A DNA stretch of 64,000 nt, from NCBI RefSeq assembly GCF_036488675.1, contig NZ_CP133152.1, forward strand, positions 620,001-684,000. Reading direction: 5' to 3'. Below, piece by piece: positions 44,112 to 52,671 of this stretch (positions are counted from its first letter, which is position 1; each line of letters starts with the position of its first letter). The translations under genes and the position numbers were made by a program. The notes beneath the pieces were generated by a model that was given only the letters and a program-made list of their open reading frames with translations, did no database searches and had not been told where the DNA came from. Origin of the DNA: Sinorhizobium chiapasense. GTDB taxonomy: Bacteria > Pseudomonadota > Alphaproteobacteria > Rhizobiales > Rhizobiaceae.

Positions 44112-45284
44112 ATGCGTGTCTTGCTTACAGGAATCCCTTCATATCTGCAGCGTACCGTAGCGGGCGTATCCGGGTCGGAGGTCCGTCATAAGCCCTATTT
44201 CGATGAGGTCAGGACAAAGAAAGACCTCATCGACCAGGTGCGCAAGATCGCCAATACGGGCAACTATCTGATCGGAGAAGGTGCCGCCCACGCCCTGCGT
44301 GGACATGACGTCACCTATGTGCCGTTCTGGCATCTCGCCAACAGCCGCAACTCGGACGATGTCTACGAGCACTTCAACGAGGAGTTCGACATCTGTGTCT
44401 TCGCCTCGGCCAATCTGCTGCGGCCCGGTTACTCCGCGGATCTCGAAGCGGAGGTGTTCGAAAAGCTGAAGATGCCCGTGGTGGTGATGGGTATCGGCAT
44501 ACAGCGCCGAGAGGGGCTCAAGGAAAAACTGCCGGCCGGCACCCTCAGATTCCTGGAAGTGCTTAAAAAGAAAGAGAGCTTCTTCCTGACACGCGGTTAT
44601 TTCACCGCCGAATTCCTCAGGGAACAAGGCATGAAGTCCGTAAGGCCGACGGGCTGCCCGTCGCTTTTCTTTGCCCCGAACGAGATGAAGCGCTCACTCA
44701 CCGCTCTTGCCAATCCGGAGTTGGCCGCGGCCCAGAAAATCGCCTTCGGTGGCTATCTCGGCAGCGTCGCCGATACGATCGTCGATGCGCACGCGCTCCT
44801 GAAACCCGACAGCTTGGCAAGCTACGTCGTCCAGGACGAAGTGGTTGCCTATAACCTCTCCCTGCCCGGCGAGGACGATGCGCCTGTCTACGACCGGGCA
44901 AGTGGACGCATCACCGGGCAGACCGAATATAAGCATTCCGAGAAGTGGCAGAGGAAGCACGAGCTGCTGGTCTTCTTCGACACGAACCATTGGCGAAGCT
45001 GGGTCAGCTCCCGCGATCTCTGCTTCGGCCGCCGGTTCCACGGCTGCATCATCGGCATGCAGGCAGGGGTGCCCTCGCTCATGATCGCGGTCGATGATCG
45101 CATGCGGGAGATGCTGGAGTTCATCGGCTTCCCCTATATGGAGGCCGCGATCTGGAACCGCGAGGCGGACAGGAAGACCTATCTCGCGAATTTCCTTTCC
45201 AAGATCGACTCGCAGGCCGTCATTGACCGGTACTCGGCTTGTGAAGCCAACTTCCGCACCGCTCTGGCCCATGTCGGCCTCTAG
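44112..45284 (+). CDS. wgaE: Polysaccharide pyruvyl transferase-like protein WgaE (ExpA5)
   Basis: A 390-residue paralogue of WgaD. It shares NTGNYLIGEGAAHAL, FDICVFASANLLR, FLTRGYFTAEFLREQGM, RPTGCPSLFF and FHGCIIGMQAGVPSLMIAVDDRM. One of the two may be catalytic, or the two may modify different positions. The gene end overlaps the start of wgaF by 14 bases. Confidence 0.88.
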   Translation: MRVLLTGIPSYLQRTVAGVSGSEVRHKPYFDEVRTKKDLIDQVRKIANTGNYLIGEGAAHALRGHDVTYVPFWHLANSRNSDDVYEHFNEEFDICVFASANLLRPGYSADLEAEVFEKLKMPVVVMGIGIQRREGLKEKLPAGTLRFLEVLKKKESFFLTRGYFTAEFLREQGMKSVRPTGCPSLFFAPNEMKRSLTALANPELAAAQKIAFGGYLGSVADTIVDAHALLKPDSLASYVVQDEVVAYNLSLPGEDDAPVYDRASGRITGQTEYKHSEKWQRKHELLVFFDTNHWRSWVSSRDLCFGRRFHGCIIGMQAGVPSLMIAVDDRMREMLEFIGFPYMEAAIWNREADRKTYLANFLSKIDSQAVIDRYSACEANFRTALAHVGL

Positions 45285-46398
45285 GCTGTGGGCAGGAGCG
45301 GTGACCGTCGCCTTGAGCGGGTGGCTTGCGCTCGTACGGCCCGCCTATCCCGATGAGGCTCCGGCTGCGCGCATCGGGATAAACCGAGTAAACCTCGGAT
45401 GGCAGTCCCATGGCGAGCAGGAAAGGATACTCAAGGATATCGCTGCGAGCGGAGCGACCGACGTACGCCTCTCTCTGTCGCGACCGGTAGACAAGAGCAT
45501 CGAGGCGCTGGCGATCGCAAGTCGGCTCGGGCTCGGGATCCTTCTCGAAATCCAGCTTGCGAACAAGAGCTACTATCCCGAGAGCGTCTCCCCGCGCACA
45601 GGCTTCGGCCGCATATGGGACATCCATCGGCTCTCCGATCTCGACCTCGATCGGTATCGCAAGGGCTTGCGCGAGGCACTTCAACGCATCGACGCGCTCG
45701 GCATTCGCCTCGAAGCGATCGAACCCGGAAACGAGATCAATTATGCCGGCTACAACGGGGACCTTGCCGTCTACCGGAGGAAGGGACCCCCGACGGCGCG
45801 CGGTATCGCCGATGTTAAGGACCGGCTGGCGTTCGAGCGGGGTCTGGACAAATACGTCCGTGTCCTCGAGATCAGCCGCGACGAAGTGCGCGCCACCTTG
45901 CACAGCCACAACGCAGCCATTATTTCCGCCGGCCTTTCCGACATGAGCGCCGAGGAGGCCGACAAACGCGGAATGGAACGGCTCGATCCGCGCGTGTTCG
46001 TCGCGGCTCTTCGCCAGCATGGTGTCGACAGTCTCGTCGATGCCTATGGCGTCCACCTCTATCCTGGGCGCAAGACGCCGGCAGTATTGGCTGCCCATGT
46101 AAAGACCCTTCTCGACTTCTGCCGACCTGCCGATCAGGGCAAGCCGTGCTGGGTGACGGAATGGGGCATTGCCAATACCGCACGTTCCTGCCCCATCGAC
46201 GATCGGGCGCGAGAGGGGGCGGTGCGTGCCATGCGCACAACCCTCGGCGAACTGATGGCGGGAGGGCGACTGGCGGCAGCGTATTACTACGATTGGGACA
46301 CTGAACCGGCCTACAGCCTCTGGCGCTGCGGCAAGTTGAGCCCCGCCGGTGCTGCAGCGATCCGACCGGCCGAAATCGAAGGGGCGCGGGCGAGATGA
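45271..46398 (+). CDS. wgaF: Secreted clan GH-A-like glycoside hydrolase WgaF (ExpA6)
   Basis: 375 residues from the ATG at 45271; in-frame sequence upstream is antisense-like noise within wgaE. An N-terminal signal peptide ([17 protein letters not shown]) precedes a TIM-barrel-like domain. A plausible acid/base Glu155 occurs in IEPGNEINY and a plausible nucleophile Glu297 in CWVTEWGIA, the spacing used by clan GH-A glycosidases; His262 (YGVHLYPG) also fits. It could cleave galactoglucan in the periplasm for chain-length control or turnover. Confidence 0.85.
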   Translation: MSASRLWAGAVTVALSGWLALVRPAYPDEAPAARIGINRVNLGWQSHGEQERILKDIAASGATDVRLSLSRPVDKSIEALAIASRLGLGILLEIQLANKSYYPESVSPRTGFGRIWDIHRLSDLDLDRYRKGLREALQRIDALGIRLEAIEPGNEINYAGYNGDLAVYRRKGPPTARGIADVKDRLAFERGLDKYVRVLEISRDEVRATLHSHNAAIISAGLSDMSAEEADKRGMERLDPRVFVAALRQHGVDSLVDAYGVHLYPGRKTPAVLAAHVKTLLDFCRPADQGKPCWVTEWGIANTARSCPIDDRAREGAVRAMRTTLGELMAGGRLAAAYYYDWDTEPAYSLWRCGKLSPAGAAAIRPAEIEGARAR

Positions 46399-46450
46399 GG
46401 GCGAGGGCCACCAGCCGCGAGCGGCGATTGACTGCGCCGGGAGACACCGC

Positions 46451-47332
46451 ATGAAGGGAATCATTCTTGCAGGCGGGAAAGGGACCAGGCTCTATCCGGT
46501 GACGATCTCGGTCTCGAAGCAATTGCTCCCGGTCCACGACAAGCCGATGATCTATTACCCGCTCGGCGCGCTCATGCTGGCGGGAATTCGCGACATTCTG
46601 GTAATCACCATGCCGAGGGACAGGCCGCTTTTCGAAGAGCTGCTTGGCGACGGAAGTCAACTCGGCCTCTCGATCTCCTATGCCGAGCAGTCCGAGCCGA
46701 ACGGCCTCGCGGAAGCTTTCATCATTGGCCGCGAATTTGTCGGGAACAGTCCGGTCGCGCTGATCCTTGGAGACAATATCTTCTACGGCGCGGGCCTTCC
46801 TGAACTCTGCCGCGAGGCCGCGGCTCGCAAAAGTGGAGCCACGATCTTCGCCTATCGAGTGGACGATCCCGAGCGTTACGGTGTCGTGAGCTTCAACAGC
46901 CGCAACGGTCGCGCCGAGATCATCGAGGAAAAGCCGCGACGGCCGAACTCGAGCTGGGCCGTAACGGGCCTCTATTTCTACGAGAACAGCGTACTCGACG
47001 TCGCAGCCACGATCAGACCGTCCGCTCGCGGCGAACTGGAAATCACCGACGTCAACCGCGCCTATCTTGATCGTGGGGACCTTCATGTCTGCCGGCTCGG
47101 CCGCGGCTACGCCTGGCTCGACACCGGCACTCACGACAGCCTGCACGATGCCGCCTCCTTTGTACGTACCATCGAGCATCGCCAGGGCGTGAAGATCATG
47201 TGCCCGGAAGAGATCGCCTTCGAGCTCGGCTACGTCTCTGCCGACCAGGTGCTCGAGCGCGCCGCCCTGCTCGGCAAGAACGAGTACGCGACCTACCTCC
47301 AGCGACGCATCAGGGAGCTTGCGGATGCTTGA
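46451..47332 (+). CDS. wgaG: Glucose-1-phosphate thymidylyltransferase WgaG (ExpA7, RmlA)
   Basis: A 293-residue RmlA-type nucleotidyltransferase with [18 protein letters not shown] at the N-terminus. Later motifs are [28 protein letters not shown] and the [18 protein letters not shown] segment. It makes dTDP-glucose from dTTP and glucose-1-phosphate, the first step of dTDP-rhamnose synthesis. The ATG at 46451 follows weak GGGAGACACCGC spacing. It overlaps wgaH by eight bases. Confidence 0.93.
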   Translation: MKGIILAGGKGTRLYPVTISVSKQLLPVHDKPMIYYPLGALMLAGIRDILVITMPRDRPLFEELLGDGSQLGLSISYAEQSEPNGLAEAFIIGREFVGNSPVALILGDNIFYGAGLPELCREAAARKSGATIFAYRVDDPERYGVVSFNSRNGRAEIIEEKPRRPNSSWAVTGLYFYENSVLDVAATIRPSARGELEITDVNRAYLDRGDLHVCRLGRGYAWLDTGTHDSLHDAASFVRTIEHRQGVKIMCPEEIAFELGYVSADQVLERAALLGKNEYATYLQRRIRELADA

Positions 47333-47888
47333 GATAAGAGCCCTGGGCCTCGACGGCGTCCTGGAAATCGTGCCGCGCAAGTTCAGCGACGAGCGGGGCT
47401 TCTTTTCGGAGACCTACAATGCCGAGACTTTATTGGCGCATGGCATCGCGTTGACCTTCGTCCAGGACAACCACTCCTATTCCGCAATGGCGGGCACGGT
47501 GCGCGGCCTGCACTACCAGCTTCCACCGCGCGCCCAGGCCAAGCTCGTACGGGTCGTCCGGGGGAGGGCGTTCGACGTGGTCGTCGATATCCGCAGGGGC
47601 TCGTCGACATTCGCGCAATGGGTTGGGGTCGAACTCTCGGCCGAAAAATGGAACCAGATCCTGGTGCCTGTGGGATTCGCCCACGGCCTGGTCACACTCG
47701 AACCGGAGACGGAGGTCCTTTACAAGGTGAGCGAGCATTATTCCGCAGAACACGACCGCGCGATCCGATTCGATGATCCCCAAATCGGGATAAGGTGGCC
47801 CGTGGCCCCTGATCGTTTGTGCCTGTCCGCGAAGGATCGCGACGCGCCGCTGCTGGCCAATGCCAGCCTTTCAGATTTTGACCGGTGA
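47325..47888 (+). CDS. wgaH: dTDP-4-dehydrorhamnose 3,5-epimerase WgaH (ExpA8, RmlC)
   Basis: A 187-residue cupin of typical RmlC length. It carries [13 protein letters not shown], the catalytic His context [30 protein letters not shown] and a Tyr-containing YKVSEHYS. I chose the ATG at 47325 rather than the TTG six bases earlier; it overlaps the wgaG stop. It performs the third step toward dTDP-L-rhamnose. Confidence 0.93.
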   Translation: MLEIRALGLDGVLEIVPRKFSDERGFFSETYNAETLLAHGIALTFVQDNHSYSAMAGTVRGLHYQLPPRAQAKLVRVVRGRAFDVVVDIRRGSSTFAQWVGVELSAEKWNQILVPVGFAHGLVTLEPETEVLYKVSEHYSAEHDRAIRFDDPQIGIRWPVAPDRLCLSAKDRDAPLLANASLSDFDR

Positions 47889-47899
47889 GGGGGGCAACA

Positions 47900-48970
47900 A
47901 TGCGTGTTCTCGTCACGGGTGGCGCCGGCTTCATCGGCTCTGCGGTCTGCCGACATCTGGTTGCGAATGGCGCCGAGCGCGTCGTCAATGTCGACAAGCT
48001 GACCTATGCCGGCAATCTTCAGTCCTTGCGCGCAGTGGAAAAGCACCCGAACTATGCTTTCTACCGGGCGGATATCCGCAACGAGCAATCGCTCCTGGAT
48101 ATCATGCGCCTCGAGCGCGTCGACGCTGTCATGCATCTCGCGGCCGAGAGCCATGTCGATCGATCGATCGACGGGCCTGGCGCATTTGCGGAAACGAACG
48201 TGCTCGGCACGGTCCGTCTACTTTGCGCGGCCCTGGCCTATTGGTCAGAGCTCGGCCCGACAGCGCGCGATCGGTTTCGCTTTCACCATGTCTCCACCGA
48301 CGAGGTGTTCGGGGATCTCCCTTTCTCCGGTGGTGTTTTCGCCGAAGAGACGCGCTACGCGCCTTCGTCGCCTTATGCGGCCTCCAAGGCGGCAGCGGAT
48401 CATTTCGTTCGTGCGTGGTACCAGACTTACGGGCTGCCGGTCGTGCTCTCGAACTCGTCCAACAATTACGGACCGTTTCATTTTCCCGAGAAACTAATCC
48501 CCCTGACGATCATCAATGCGATCGAGGAGAAGCCGCTACCGCTCTATGGATCGGGTGCGAACGTCCGCGACTGGCTCCACGTCGACGACCATGCACGCGC
48601 GCTGGAGCTTGTGATGAGGGAGGGAAGGCCGGGCGAGAGCTACAACATCGGCGCCCGGGCCGCGCGCAACAATCTATCGGTGGTGGAGAGCATCTGCGAC
48701 CTGCTCGACATCCGCCTGCCGCGCAAGGGCGGAAAAAGTTATCGGGACCTCATCACGCTTGTCGCCGACCGGCCCGGCCACGACCGGCGCTATGCGATCG
48801 ACCCCTCCAAGATCGAGCGCGAGCTCGGCTGGAGGCCAAAGCAGGGTTTCGAGGCGGGTCTGAGCGACACGATCGATTGGTATCTCGCTAACGGTTGGTG
48901 GTGGGAACCGATCCGGCGCGAGCGCTACGCCGGAGCACGTCTTGGGGGACGCCATAGGAGCGTTGCGTGA
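47900..48970 (+). CDS. wgaI: dTDP-glucose 4,6-dehydratase WgaI (ExpA9, RmlB)
   Basis: A 356-residue extended SDR. It has the NAD motif TGGAGFIGS, the HLAAESHVDRSIDGP segment, the HVSTDEVFGDL substrate loop and a YAASK catalytic pair. I chose the ATG at 47900 (GAGGGGGG upstream) over the GTG at 47885. The stop overlaps the GTG of wgaJ by four bases. It converts dTDP-glucose to dTDP-4-keto-6-deoxyglucose. Confidence 0.94.
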   Translation: MRVLVTGGAGFIGSAVCRHLVANGAERVVNVDKLTYAGNLQSLRAVEKHPNYAFYRADIRNEQSLLDIMRLERVDAVMHLAAESHVDRSIDGPGAFAETNVLGTVRLLCAALAYWSELGPTARDRFRFHHVSTDEVFGDLPFSGGVFAEETRYAPSSPYAASKAAADHFVRAWYQTYGLPVVLSNSSNNYGPFHFPEKLIPLTIINAIEEKPLPLYGSGANVRDWLHVDDHARALELVMREGRPGESYNIGARAARNNLSVVESICDLLDIRLPRKGGKSYRDLITLVADRPGHDRRYAIDPSKIERELGWRPKQGFEAGLSDTIDWYLANGWWWEPIRRERYAGARLGGRHRSVA

Positions 48971-49860
48971 GAATTGTCGTGACAGGTTGCAAGGGGCAAC
49001 TGGTACAGAGCCTGGTAGAACGGGCGCGTGGACGGCCGGATATAGAGGTTGTCACGGTCGGGAGGCCGGTTCTTGATTTGGACCGCATGGAAACGATCCT
49101 CCCCGCGATCGAACGCTGCCGGCCTGATTTGGTCGTTTCGGCTGCAGCCTACACCGCCGTGGACCAGGCCGAGCGCGAGGTGGAAAAGGCCTTCGCAATC
49201 AACGCTCTCGGAGCCGGGGCGGTTGCCGAAGCGGCAGCCTCCCTCGGTGTGCCGGTCATCCACCTTTCCACCGACTATGCCTTCGATGGTACAAAGGAAG
49301 GCAGTTACACTGAAGACGATGCATCTGTCCCGCTCTGCGTCTACGGCGCCTCGAAACTGGCAGGCGAGAGAGCCGTGATCGCGGCGAATCCCTTCCATGT
49401 CGTCCTGCGGACCGGTTGGGTCTATAGCCCCTTTGGCAAGAATTTCGTGAAAACAATGTTGCGGCTCGCCGAGGATCATGAGGAAATTGCAGTTGTCGCC
49501 GACCAATGGGGCAACCCATCTTCGGCGCTGGATCTGGCGGACGCGATCCTTGTCGCAGCCGGTCTGACGATCCAACGCAACCGTGATCACGTTTCCGGCA
49601 TTTACCACTTGTCAGGGGCCGGCATCGCAAGCCGCGCCGATCTTGCCCGCCATGTTCTCTCCCTGAGCGGTGCTCACGGCGGACCGTCGGCGCGCGTGCG
49701 AAACGTCACTACGGCAGATTTCCCGGCGCCCGCGCGTCGTCCCGCCAATTCGTCTTTGTCTTGCGCCAGGTTCGCAGCGACATTCGGCCGGGCCATGCCT
49801 GCCTGGCAGCCTTCCGTGGAGATGACCGTGCGTCGACTGCTTCGGGACAGACCGGGTTGA
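48967..49860 (+). CDS. wgaJ: dTDP-4-dehydrorhamnose reductase WgaJ (ExpA10, RmlD)
   Basis: A 297-residue SDR-type reductase with GCKGQLVQSL at the nucleotide-binding end, STDYAFDGTK and the catalytic YGASK. The GTG start overlaps the wgaI stop. It completes a full RmlABCD pathway at the end of the wga operon. The gene is intact. No clear hairpin terminator is visible after it. Confidence 0.93.
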   Translation: MRIVVTGCKGQLVQSLVERARGRPDIEVVTVGRPVLDLDRMETILPAIERCRPDLVVSAAAYTAVDQAEREVEKAFAINALGAGAVAEAAASLGVPVIHLSTDYAFDGTKEGSYTEDDASVPLCVYGASKLAGERAVIAANPFHVVLRTGWVYSPFGKNFVKTMLRLAEDHEEIAVVADQWGNPSSALDLADAILVAAGLTIQRNRDHVSGIYHLSGAGIASRADLARHVLSLSGAHGGPSARVRNVTTADFPAPARRPANSSLSCARFAATFGRAMPAWQPSVEMTVRRLLRDRPG

Positions 49861-49938
49861 TGAAGGCGCCTGGCGGCCGAGGGTCGGTCGACATCCAAAA
49901 GTTCCATAAGATATCTTATGCGATAATTGTCTCTAGCC

Positions 49939-50130
49939 GCAAAGTTAGAATGTCCTGATCCTGCAAAGTAAGAATGTCACTCTCCCCGCGTTTTGATGAC
50001 GTGGGAGATTGCGGATGGGACTGATTGCGATGAGCGAGCGCGATCTGCAGCGGATCGAGATTTTTGTCGAGGATCGCTCGCTGGCGAGCGGCCGCCCTGA
50101 GCACCAAAGTCGGCAACTTTTCAGGACATG
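49939..50130 (+). mobile_element. ISNCY-like insertion sequence remnant (5' end)
   Basis: Two near-identical 16-bp units (GCAAAGTTAGAATGTC at 49939 and GCAAAGTAAGAATGTC at 49963) lie ahead of an ATG at 50015. The product begins MGLIAMSERDLQRIEIF, the usual start of ISNCY-family transposases. The frame loses similarity after about 20 codons (a frame change near 50060 would give AAALS-like sequence), and no transposase body follows. It is therefore a decayed fragment. The gap from 50131 to 50336 shows nothing recognisable. Confidence 0.6.
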
Positions 50131-50336
50131 CTCCGGTGTCAGCTCCCCTCGGACCAGAAATCGATGCCGTCCATTCGAGCTACGAGCGCACCTGACTTCA
50201 TCACGAGAATTCCACTCAACCTCAGGCCAAAATCATTTGCCTGAAAGCCGGAATAGCGGAAAACTCAAGCGAGGCTGCCTGCTAACCGAGCGTCGCAATG
50301 GACGATACCGGCAGCTGCCCTTTGAGGGAGGAGAAA

Positions 50337-51908
50337 ATGGCCGGAAACCATTCAGACCCTAGCGGACCCGATCTTGCCCTCGGCATTGCGCTCGCCGATC
50401 TCCCCGACGGCGGCAAGCTGGTCGGCCATCGCGACGGCGAGCCCGTGCTACTGGTGCGCCGCGGAGAAGAGATATTCGCCGTTTCTGCCGCCTGTTCGCA
50501 CTATGGTGGGCCGCTGGTCGACGGTCTCGTCGCCGACGACAGCGTCCGCTGTCCCTGGCACCACGCCTGCTTCGACCTGCGCACCGGGGAGGCCCTGCGC
50601 GCGCCTGCCCTGTCGCCGCTCGCTTGCTGGCCGGTCGAGCAGCGCGACGAAAGGATTTTCGTTGGCGAGAAGCGCAAGAAACCGTCGCCGGCCCCGCGTG
50701 AAAGCGATGCCGAGGTGTCTCCGGAAAGGATCGTCATCGTCGGCGGTGGCGCGGCCGGTTTTGCCGCCGCCGAGAGACTGCGGCGTGAACAATATCAGGG
50801 CGACATCGTCATGATCAGCGACGACGAGGCGCTGCCCGTCGACCGCCCCAACCTGTCGAAGGACTATCTGGCGGGCAAGGCTCCCGAAGACTGGATCCCG
50901 CTGCGCAAGGAAGGCTTTTATGCCAGGAACGGCATCGACCTGCGCCTCGGAACCAAGGTTGCCGGCATCGATGTCCGTGCCAGCGAGGTCGTGATCGCCG
51001 ACGGGGCACGGGTCGCCTTCGACAAATTGCTGCTGGCGACCGGCGCCGAACCGGTGCGCCTGACCATACCCGGCGCCGACCAGCCGCATGTCCACACGCT
51101 GCGCTCGCTGGCCGATAGCCGCAGGATCATCGCGCAGACCAGCGCGGCGCGGCACGCTGTCGTGCTCGGCGCCAGCTTCATCGGCCTCGAGGTTGCCGCC
51201 GCTCTTCGGACCCGCGGTGTCGACGTGCATGTGGTGGCGCCCGAGAAACGGCCGATGGAACGGGTGCTGGGCCCCCAGATGGGCGACTTCATCCGCGCCC
51301 TGCATGAGGAAAATGGGGTCGTTTTCTACCTTGAGGATACCGCGGCGAGCATCGGCGCGAGCGAAGTCCTGCTGAGCAGCGGCAGTGCGCTCGCCGCCGA
51401 CATGGTCGTTGCCGGCATTGGCGTGCGACCGCGCGTCGATCTCGCCGAAAGAGCCGGTCTCGCCACCGATCGGGGCGTTTTGGTCGATGGCTATCTCGAG
51501 ACCAGCGTGCCGGGGATATATGCGGCTGGCGACATCGCACGGTGGCCCGACCCCCACAGCGGCGAGAACATCCGGGTGGAGCACTGGGTGGTGGCGCAGC
51601 GGCAGGGTGCTGCCGCTGCCCTCAACATGCTCGGACGCCGGAAGAAGTTCACGGATGTGCCGTTCTTCTGGAGCCAACACTACGACATTCCGATCAACTA
51701 TGTCGGCCACGCCGAGGGATGGGACGCGATCGAGGTCGAGGGCGACGTCGCCGCAAGGGACTGTGTCCTGCGCTTCAAGCGCGGCGGACGCGTTCTGGCG
51801 GTTGCGACGATCTTCCGCGATACGGAAAGCCTCGAGGCAGAGCTGGCGATGGAGCAGAGCGAGGCCCAGAGCCTCCCGCTTTCAAGTGGAATCACTGAAA
51901 GCGGATAA
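50337..51908 (+). CDS. Rieske [2Fe-2S] / FAD-NAD(P) reductase fusion, AIFM3-like
   Basis: A 523-residue protein. The N-terminal Rieske domain (about 10-110) has cluster ligands CSHYGGPL and CPWHHACF. The FAD/NAD reductase follows with IVIVGGGAAGFAAAERLR, VVLGASFIGLEVAAALR and YAAGDIARWPDP. GGAGG precedes the ATG at 50337. The last 13 residues (SLPLSSGITESG) and the stop are encoded by a RIME-like element, so the original C-terminus was probably longer or different. Probable ferredoxin or oxygenase reductase role. Confidence 0.88.
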   Translation: MAGNHSDPSGPDLALGIALADLPDGGKLVGHRDGEPVLLVRRGEEIFAVSAACSHYGGPLVDGLVADDSVRCPWHHACFDLRTGEALRAPALSPLACWPVEQRDERIFVGEKRKKPSPAPRESDAEVSPERIVIVGGGAAGFAAAERLRREQYQGDIVMISDDEALPVDRPNLSKDYLAGKAPEDWIPLRKEGFYARNGIDLRLGTKVAGIDVRASEVVIADGARVAFDKLLLATGAEPVRLTIPGADQPHVHTLRSLADSRRIIAQTSAARHAVVLGASFIGLEVAAALRTRGVDVHVVAPEKRPMERVLGPQMGDFIRALHEENGVVFYLEDTAASIGASEVLLSSGSALAADMVVAGIGVRPRVDLAERAGLATDRGVLVDGYLETSVPGIYAAGDIARWPDPHSGENIRVEHWVVAQRQGAAAALNMLGRRKKFTDVPFFWSQHYDIPINYVGHAEGWDAIEVEGDVAARDCVLRFKRGGRVLAVATIFRDTESLEAELAMEQSEAQSLPLSSGITESG

Positions 51909-51973
51909 GATGCTCTAGAATCAAAGTGCTAGAGCGTCCTTTGTGCGTTCGCTTGAACGCACGGCGCTTCTAG
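51868..51973. repeat. RIME-like mosaic element, subtype A (copy 2), overlapping a gene end
   Basis: Nearly identical to 7552-7658: CCCGCTTTCAAGTGGAATCA, GAATCAAAGTGCTAGAGCG and the GCGTTC/GAACGC hairpin all recur. It supplies the stop codon and the last codons of the Rieske fusion. One arm differs by a single base (GCTTGAACGC versus ACTTGAACGC) and one inserted T. Confidence 0.85.
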
Positions 51974-52248
51974 TGCACCGTGGACCGCGGCGTTCCACCT
52001 GGAAACAGCGCAAGCAGCGCGATGCCGTGCCGCAAGAGAAGCTCAGCGGCAGGCAGGTTGTTTGTCACGACGTCGCCAGCGCAGCCGCTTATGATCCTAG
52101 CCAGACTGATCGAGTTCGCCGCAAACCTCTCGTTGCCGATTTCCTGCGCCTTCTCGGCCGTCGCCTCAAGCGCATCGGCGACCGACGTCATCAAATCCGA
52201 GCGCTCGCGGAGCGTCATTGCGTCCAGTGTCTTGGCAGATTCCCGCAT
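51970..52248 (-). CDS. Possible small hypothetical protein (92 residues)
   Basis: Starts MRESAKTLDAMTLRERSDL, with an Ala/Glu-rich helical N-terminal half, and ends in GGTPRSTVH at the edge of the RIME-like element. Upstream AGAGAGAT is a poor ribosome site. There is no recognised family, and the region is flanked by IS and repeat debris. It is kept because the sequence is not low complexity and is not a shadow of a confident gene. Confidence 0.35.
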   Translation of the reverse strand: MRESAKTLDAMTLRERSDLMTSVADALEATAEKAQEIGNERFAANSISLARIISGCAGDVVTNNLPAAELLLRHGIALLALFPGGTPRSTVH

Positions 52249-52671
52249 GGCTATCTCTCTGTGGTCGGCGGCCAGTCAGCCGGGGCGGACGTCTACCGCC
52301 TTGATTGGTTGACTATTGGCGTCCGAGAGCTCCGGAGCCTCTTCCCACCTCACAGATCGGAACTCGGCACGGCTAATGCAAGGAATGGCTACTATGCGCT
52401 TTGCGGATGCCGCGCGGTCGCAGTGGCGGACCGGCACTCGAAACAAACGGCCCAAACGGCAATTGCGGGAGACCCAGGTCCGTTTGCTGCTGCGATGTCG
52501 CCTTCACCACGGTGGCAACGAATGCCCAGCAGTCCACCCTTCTGAGGCTTGCCTGCAAGCCGCCGGGTCGCTGGGGCAAATGTTCGTCTTTGATCTTGCC
52601 ATCGTATATCCATGGCCCTTTAATGTTGAGAGGCTTGGCGGCGCCCAACTGGCTGAGGAGGATCAGCCCTC
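52249..52671. other. Intergenic region without a supportable gene
   Basis: A 423-bp stretch between the possible 92-residue ORF and the pcm-like gene. Several overlapping frames are open on both strands, but none has a ribosome site, a family motif or clear codon bias. It may be decayed sequence. Confidence 0.4.

Noticed and set aside
45094..45270. In-frame extension upstream of wgaF
   Set aside because: It lies within wgaE in another frame, with Arg/Ser-rich composition. The ATG at 45271 starts a clear signal peptide.
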